Assembly: GCA_963792385.1 (NCBI GenBank)
Contig: CAWBVZ010000007.1
Span: 806,001 to 870,000 of the forward strand
Direction of reading: 5' to 3'
Origin: DASSUW01 sp963792385
GTDB lineage: Bacteria > Actinomycetota > Thermoleophilia > Solirubrobacterales > Solirubrobacteraceae
DNA length: 64,000 bases
In this document: positions 60,000-64,000 of the stretch, piece by piece
Position numbering within the stretch: position 1 is the first letter of the stretch
Layout: every line of letters starts with the position of its first letter
Program-made: the position numbers and the translations under genes
The notes under the pieces: generated by a model
Database searches by the model: none
What the model was told of the DNA's origin: nothing
The model's input: only the letters and a program-made list of their open reading frames with translations

Positions 60000-60389
60000 A
60001 TGACCAAGAACCAGCTCGCGGCGTTCTATCGCCGCTACAACGCGTGCTGCAACGAGCACAGGTTCGAGGACCTTGGCGAGTTCGTTGCGCGCGATGTGGC
60101 GATCGACGGCACCGACACCGGACTGGATGCGTACGCCGCCGAGTTGCGCGCCGTTGTACTCGCGTTCCCCGACTATCGGTGGGAGTTGCGCCGCCTGGTG
60201 GTCGAAGCGCCGTGGATCGCCGCGCATTTCACCGACACGGGAACGCATCGCGAGGCATTCCTCGGCGTCCAGGCGACCGGCCGCACTGTCGCCGTCCCGG
60301 AGTTCGCTTTCTACCGCGTCGATGCCGGCCAGATTGCCGAGGTGTGGGGCTCGGCCTTCCACGTGCATCTCCTTGAGCAGCTCCGGTAG
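60000..60389 (+). CDS. SnoaL-like (NTF2-fold) protein
   Basis: 129 residues from the ATG at 60000. Pattern LAAFYRRYNACCNEHRFEDL, ELRAVVLAFPDYRWELRRLV, GTHREAFLGVQATGRTVAVP and EFAFYRVDAGQIAEVWG is typical of SnoaL-like ester cyclase relatives. Catalysis not established. The 224 bases upstream to 59776 hold an open frame without a start and nothing I can name. Confidence 0.85.
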   Translation: MTKNQLAAFYRRYNACCNEHRFEDLGEFVARDVAIDGTDTGLDAYAAELRAVVLAFPDYRWELRRLVVEAPWIAAHFTDTGTHREAFLGVQATGRTVAVPEFAFYRVDAGQIAEVWGSAFHVHLLEQLR

Positions 60390-60499
60390 CGGATGTCGAA
60401 ACCATCGGTGAGGGCCTCTCACGCCATCCCGCTGACGGATCGTCTTGCGCTCGCGCAGCGGGGTCGCACCTTCGCGGGGCACGGCGTACGCTCGCGGGT

Positions 60500-61033
60500 A
60501 TGTCAGGAACCGACGTGAGCAGCCGCGACACCGCTGCCGAGCCGTTCTTGGGCTCGCAGCCGCAGGACATGCGGCCCGACCTGGTAATCCCGGATGTCTG
60601 GCCTCGCGATGAGAAGCTGTGGGTCCCGCTGTCGGACGGCGTCTGGTCGCGCCCGCTGCACTTCAATGTCACCGCCGGGCAGTACACGCACCTAATGCGG
60701 GTGACGCGCGCGGGCATCATCGCCCGCCACCGCCACACCGGGCCGGTGTTCGCGCACATCCTCAAGGGCCGCTGGCACTACCTCGAACACGACTGGGTGG
60801 CCGAAGAGGGCGGCTTCGTCTTCGAGCCGCCGGGCGAGACGCACACCCTCGTGGTGCCCGAGGGGTGCGAGGAGATGGTGACGCTTTTCCAGGTCAACGG
60901 CGCGCTCGTGTACGTGGACCAGCAGGGCGGCGCCATGGGCTACGACGACGTGTTCACGCGGCTGGAAGGCACCCGCCGGCACTACGACTCCGCCGGCGTC
61001 GACGCGGAGTACCTGGGGACGCTCATCCGGTGA
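60500..61033 (+). CDS. Cupin, 2,4'-dihydroxyacetophenone dioxygenase-like
   Basis: 177 residues, GTG-overlapped by the following SDR gene. Cupin motifs: RHRHTGPVFAHILKGRWHYL (metal-binding His) and GFVFEPPGETHTLVV. The ending LVYVDQQGGAMGYDDVFTRL is found in this dioxygenase-like group. Probably a non-haem metal enzyme acting on an aromatic or sugar-derived substrate together with the SDR. Confidence 0.85.
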   Translation: MSGTDVSSRDTAAEPFLGSQPQDMRPDLVIPDVWPRDEKLWVPLSDGVWSRPLHFNVTAGQYTHLMRVTRAGIIARHRHTGPVFAHILKGRWHYLEHDWVAEEGGFVFEPPGETHTLVVPEGCEEMVTLFQVNGALVYVDQQGGAMGYDDVFTRLEGTRRHYDSAGVDAEYLGTLIR

Positions 61034-61797
61034 TCGGGGAGCTGTTCTCTCTACGCGGTCGGGGCGCGCTCATCACGGGCGCCGCGCGCGGGCTGGGCGA
61101 GGGCATGGCGCTCGCGCTCGCTGAGGCGGGGTCGGATGTCGCCGTGGTGGACGTGGAGCCCCTGGACGCAGCAGCGGCGGCGATCGCGGAGCGCGGCGTG
61201 CGCTGCGCCCGGCGGAGAGCGGACCTGGCGGCGCTCACGCCGCAGGTCGCCGCCGAGCTGGTGGGGTGGGCGCGAGCCGAGCTCGGCGACGTCAGCGTGC
61301 TCGTCAACAACGCCGGGATGATCCGCCGCGCCCCGGCGCTCGAGGCGGCGGCCGAGGACTGGCACGCGACCATCGCCCTCAACCTCACGGCGCCGTTCCT
61401 GCTCTCGCAGGCGTTCGCCCGTCCGCTGCTGGCGGAGGGCCGGCGCGGCAGCATCGTCAACGTCGTCTCGATGAACTCCTTTCACGGTGGTGTGCACGTG
61501 GCGGCGTACACGGCCTCCAAGCACGGACTGCTCGGCCTCACCCGCGCGCTGGCGAACGAGTGGACGAGCCAGGGGATCCGCGTCAACGGCATCGCCCCCG
61601 GCTGGATGGAGACGGACCTGACCAGCGCACTGCGCGAGGACGGCGAGCGCTACGACGCGCTGCTCGCGCGGATGCCGAGCGGGCGATGGGGGACACCCGC
61701 CGACCTAGCCGGCGCGGTGGTCTACCTCGCCTCGGAGGCGTCGGGGTACGTCTCGGGCGGCTGCATCGCCGTCGACGGCGGCTATCTGGCCCGCTAA
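61030..61797 (+). CDS. Short-chain dehydrogenase/reductase (KduD-like)
   Basis: 255 residues from a GTG overlapping the cupin stop. Cofactor motif ALITGAARGLGEGMALALAE, NNAGM, catalytic Ser in VVSMNSFHGG and YTASKHGLLGLTRALANEW; ends SGGCIAVDGGYLAR. NAD(P)-dependent oxidation or reduction of a hydroxyl/keto group; closest in style to gluconate/deoxygluconate dehydrogenases. Confidence 0.92.
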   Translation: MIGELFSLRGRGALITGAARGLGEGMALALAEAGSDVAVVDVEPLDAAAAAIAERGVRCARRRADLAALTPQVAAELVGWARAELGDVSVLVNNAGMIRRAPALEAAAEDWHATIALNLTAPFLLSQAFARPLLAEGRRGSIVNVVSMNSFHGGVHVAAYTASKHGLLGLTRALANEWTSQGIRVNGIAPGWMETDLTSALREDGERYDALLARMPSGRWGTPADLAGAVVYLASEASGYVSGGCIAVDGGYLAR

Positions 61798-61949
61798 GAA
61801 TCAGCCAGTCGGTCCGACCTCGTCGCCTCAGGGCGGACGCAGCGAACCCGCGCGTGGATCGAAATGGACGAATCAACGTTCGCGCGCGCGGCTGGCTCGC
61901 CTCCACAGTCCAGCACGAGGCTGGCCGCCGACATCGGCGCGACGGCGCC

Positions 61950-62720
61950 CTATGCGGCCGAGGCGGCGTCCAGGTCCGCGGCCTCGCGCAGCCGGTCGAC
62001 GGAATCGCGGATCAGGCGCGACACGTGCATCTGGGAGACCCCGACGCGGTCGCCGATCTCGACCTGCGTGCGGTCCTCGGCGAACCGCAGCCGCAGCACC
62101 TCCCGTTCACGCTCACCGAGGACGCCCATCAGCGACTCGAGCGTCGCGGCGTCGTCGGTCACGCCGTAGCCCGGATCCTCGGCACCGATCGTCTCGACCA
62201 TGTCGTCGCCGTCGGCGTCGCGGGGGCGGTCGAGCGAGGTCGGCCGGTAGGCGCCGGCGGCGGTGCGCGCTTCGAGCACTTGCTCGACGCTGACCCCGAG
62301 GTGGCGTGCGATCTCGTCGGGCGTCGGCGCGCGACGTAGCTCGGACGCGAGATCGTCCGTAAGGTGTTCCACGCGAACCGCGAGCTCCTGCAGGTCGCGC
62401 GGCACGCGGAGCCACCAGCCCCGGTCGCGGAAGTGGCGCTTGAGTTCGCCCAGGATGGTCGGGACGGCGAACGAGGAGAAGGCGGTCGAGCGGGTGGGAT
62501 CGAAGCGGTCGATCGCTTTCAGCAGGCCCACCGACGCGACTTGGACGAGGTCGTCGAGCGGTTCGCTGCTGTGCTCGTAGCGGCGTGCGAGCTGGCGCGC
62601 GAGCGGCAGGAATCGCTGGACCAGCGCCTCGTGAGCGGCGTGATCACCGTCCCGGTAGCGATCGAACAACCGTCGTTCCGCAAGAGCGCGCACCGCGCGG
62701 TCAGTGCCGGTGGCGACCAT
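61950..62720 (-). CDS. SigB/SigF-type RNA polymerase sigma factor
   Basis: 256 residues of the group 3 sigma-70 type: region 2 DLVQVASVGLLKAIDRFDPT and FSSFAVPTILGELKRHFRD, region 3 ELRRAPTPDEIARHLGVSVE, region 4 LGEREREVLRLRFAEDRTQV with VSQMHVSRLIRDS. Such factors direct general stress or development genes and are held by anti-sigma kinases; none is in the window. It diverges from the MerR-receiver operon. Confidence 0.93.
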   Translation of the reverse strand: MVATGTDRAVRALAERRLFDRYRDGDHAAHEALVQRFLPLARQLARRYEHSSEPLDDLVQVASVGLLKAIDRFDPTRSTAFSSFAVPTILGELKRHFRDRGWWLRVPRDLQELAVRVEHLTDDLASELRRAPTPDEIARHLGVSVEQVLEARTAAGAYRPTSLDRPRDADGDDMVETIGAEDPGYGVTDDAATLESLMGVLGEREREVLRLRFAEDRTQVEIGDRVGVSQMHVSRLIRDSVDRLREAADLDAASAA

Positions 62721-62783
62721 GGTCCCTCCCCCGGTCGATCAACGTCTCCAACGAACCAAACTCTACCCCGTTGAGGCGATTGT

Positions 62784-62858
62784 GACTAGTTCATGAAGAG
62801 CAATTGAGGAGTTAATCCGCTCATTGTGCAGCAGAGTGCGTGACTTGATGAACTAATC
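62784..62858. promoter_or_regulatory. Pair of inverted 15-bp sites between the sigma and MerR-receiver genes
   Basis: GACTAGTTCATGAAG (62784-62798) and CTTGATGAACTAATC (62844-62858) are inverted copies matching at 13 of 15 bases, each placed a short distance from one of the two divergent starts. Symmetric placement suggests either a shared operator or twin promoter elements. Confidence 0.5.
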
Positions 62859-62869
62859 TGTGGCGCGGC

Positions 62870-63535
62870 GTGACGCTTGACGACCATCCCATCTACAGCA
62901 TCGGTGCCGTCGAGCGGATGGTTGGAATCCCCTCGGCGACTATCCGCAACTGGGAGGATCGCTACGGGCTGATCGTCCCCGCGCGCAGCGAGGGCGGCCA
63001 CAGGCTCTACACCCGCGGGCATGTCGAGCAACTGCGTTTCGTCAAGCGCGAGCTCGCGCGCGGCCTGCAGCCCGGCGAGGCCCACCGGCTACTCGCCGAG
63101 GGGATGGAGTCCGGCGAGCCACTGGTGCGCGATGACGGTCCGGAGGGGTCGCGCGTGTTGATCCTGCTCGCCGACCGGGACCCCTACGCGGCCGAGTTCG
63201 CCGAGTTCTTCCTTCGCACGGAGGGCTACGACGTCGCGGTGGCCGGAGACGCCGCGGAGGCAGAGCGCACCTCGATGGAGCGCCGACCCGACCTGGCGGT
63301 CGTCGAGGTGATGATCTCGGGAGGGATCGGAGCGGAGCTCTGCAGGCGGCTGAAGGAGCACGGTGTGCCGTCGTGCCTGGCGATCTCCGCGCTCCAAGCG
63401 CGGGAGATGGCGCTCGCGAGCGGCGCGGATGCGTTCCTGGAGAAGCCGCTCGAGCCGCTGCGCTTCGTCTCGACGGTCAAGGATCTGCTGGGGCGCAGCG
63501 CCTTCCTGCGCCAGGCGCCGGAGCCGGTCGGATGA
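62870..63535 (+). CDS. MerR-type DNA-binding domain fused to a pseudo-receiver domain
   Basis: 221 residues from a GTG. Residues 7-75 are a MerR helix-turn-helix (YSIGAVERMVGIPSATIRNW, then GHRLYTRGHVEQL). Residues of about 93-205 are CheY-like: LILLADRDPYAAEFAEFFLR with the acidic pocket, ISALQ and FLEKPLEP with the Lys. The phospho-acceptor position reads VVEVMISGG with Glu146 in place of Asp, which may mimic the phosphorylated state. Overlaps the KaiC-like gene by 4 bases. Confidence 0.9.
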   Translation: MTLDDHPIYSIGAVERMVGIPSATIRNWEDRYGLIVPARSEGGHRLYTRGHVEQLRFVKRELARGLQPGEAHRLLAEGMESGEPLVRDDGPEGSRVLILLADRDPYAAEFAEFFLRTEGYDVAVAGDAAEAERTSMERRPDLAVVEVMISGGIGAELCRRLKEHGVPSCLAISALQAREMALASGADAFLEKPLEPLRFVSTVKDLLGRSAFLRQAPEPVG

Positions 63536-64000
63536 GCGAGCGTCTGTCGAGCGGGCATCCGCGCCTCGACGGCCTCCTTGGGGGCGGCCTGCCGACGAAC
63601 GCGATCAACGTGGTGATCGGGCTCCCCGGCACCGGCAAGACGATCCTCGCGCAGCAGTACGTGTTCGCGAACGCGACGCCCGAGCGGCCGGCGCTCTACA
63701 TGTCCACTGTGTCCGAGCCGCTGGAGAAGTTGATCCGCTACGCGCAGACGCTCGACTTCTTCGCCGCGGAGGCGGTCGGAAGCTCGGTGTTCTACGAGGA
63801 TCTCGGCTCGGTCGTCAACGAGCAGGGTCTCGACGGCGTCTCGGAGCGGATCGGCGAGCTGATCCGGGAGCGCAGCCCCGGCATCATCGTCATCGACAGC
63901 TTCAAGGCGCTGTCCGTGTACACCGACGCCAGCGGCTTTCGCCGCTTCCTGCACGACCTCGCGGGCCGCCTCAGCGCGTTTCCGGCCAACTGCTTCTGGA
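63532..64000 (+). CDS. KaiC-like RecA-superfamily ATPase, partial
   Basis: 156 residues to the window edge. LSSGHPRLDGLLGGGLPTNA start, Walker A GLPGTGKTILAQQ, and Walker B strand GIIVIDSFKALS match RAD55/KaiC-type ATPases, which often act as signalling hubs with receiver or sigma-factor partners. Start ATG overlaps the MerR-receiver stop, so both are probably coupled. The C-terminal part is not seen. Confidence 0.88.
   Translation, partial: MSERLSSGHPRLDGLLGGGLPTNAINVVIGLPGTGKTILAQQYVFANATPERPALYMSTVSEPLEKLIRYAQTLDFFAAEAVGSSVFYEDLGSVVNEQGLDGVSERIGELIRERSPGIIVIDSFKALSVYTDASGFRRFLHDLAGRLSAFPANCFW

Overview
The window is a continuous piece of a high-GC chromosome. Gene families and order suggest an actinobacterium of the Thermoleophilia (Solirubrobacter/Conexibacter type): type IV pilus ATPases next to aroE-mltG-ruvX-alaS, an IscU-like domain fused to MnmA, and secreted proteins with the 'TYANVMATIAVFIALGG' style N-terminus. 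This assignment rests on recognised families, not on a database search.

Layout. (1) 1-13370, minus strand: a tightly packed operon reading alaS-ruvX-(PAS/coiled-coil/PAS protein)-mltG-aroE-pilB-pilT-pilC, with stop/start overlaps at most joins. (2) 13388-31252: accessory genes in small units: NUDIX hydrolases, secreted esterase and metalloprotease, GNAT acetyltransferases, two ECF sigma factors carrying SnoaL-like tails (one in an overlapping operon with a NUDIX protein and a lactonase-like enzyme, one divergent from an NmrA-type reductase), a MarR/reductase divergent pair, a six-bladed YWTD propeller, and a PEBP gene broken by one base. (3) 31217-40279, minus strand: MFS transporter, IscU-MnmA fusion, a frameshifted thioredoxin-like membrane protein, aspS, hisS, a glyoxalase-II-like hydrolase, a small membrane protein and glutamate formimidoyltransferase.

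(4) 40390-59775: a tRNA(CAU) gene followed by a tandem array of integrated segments. The 3' part of the tRNA (54 bp) recurs at 49348 and 58142. A second conserved arm of about 48 bp lies immediately left of both copies and occurs a third time at 59727. The two long segments (about 8.9 and 8.8 kb) and one short segment (about 1.6 kb, holding only a fic gene) carry no visible integrase. The first is full of broken genes (TetR, LuxR, SARP and cupin remnants, and a mosaic of LysS, MprF-like and permease fragments) among a few intact ones. The second looks functional and is themed on signalling: a Clp_N/helix-turn-helix protein, a PAS-GGDEF-EAL-GAF protein, a c-di-GMP-I riboswitch leading a secreted protein, a DUF1232 protein and a chemoreceptor.

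(5) 60000-64000: SnoaL-like protein, cupin plus SDR operon, then a SigB/SigF-type sigma factor divergent from an operon of a MerR-receiver fusion (phospho-acceptor Asp replaced by Glu) and a KaiC-like ATPase that runs off the window.

Cyclic di-GMP is a possible link across the window: PilB has an N-terminal region resembling the MshEN c-di-GMP-binding domain, the island has a dual GGDEF/EAL protein, and a c-di-GMP riboswitch lies beside it. Several single-base frameshifts (PEBP, the thioredoxin-like protein, the cupin) may be real decay or residual sequencing errors; the sequence alone cannot decide.
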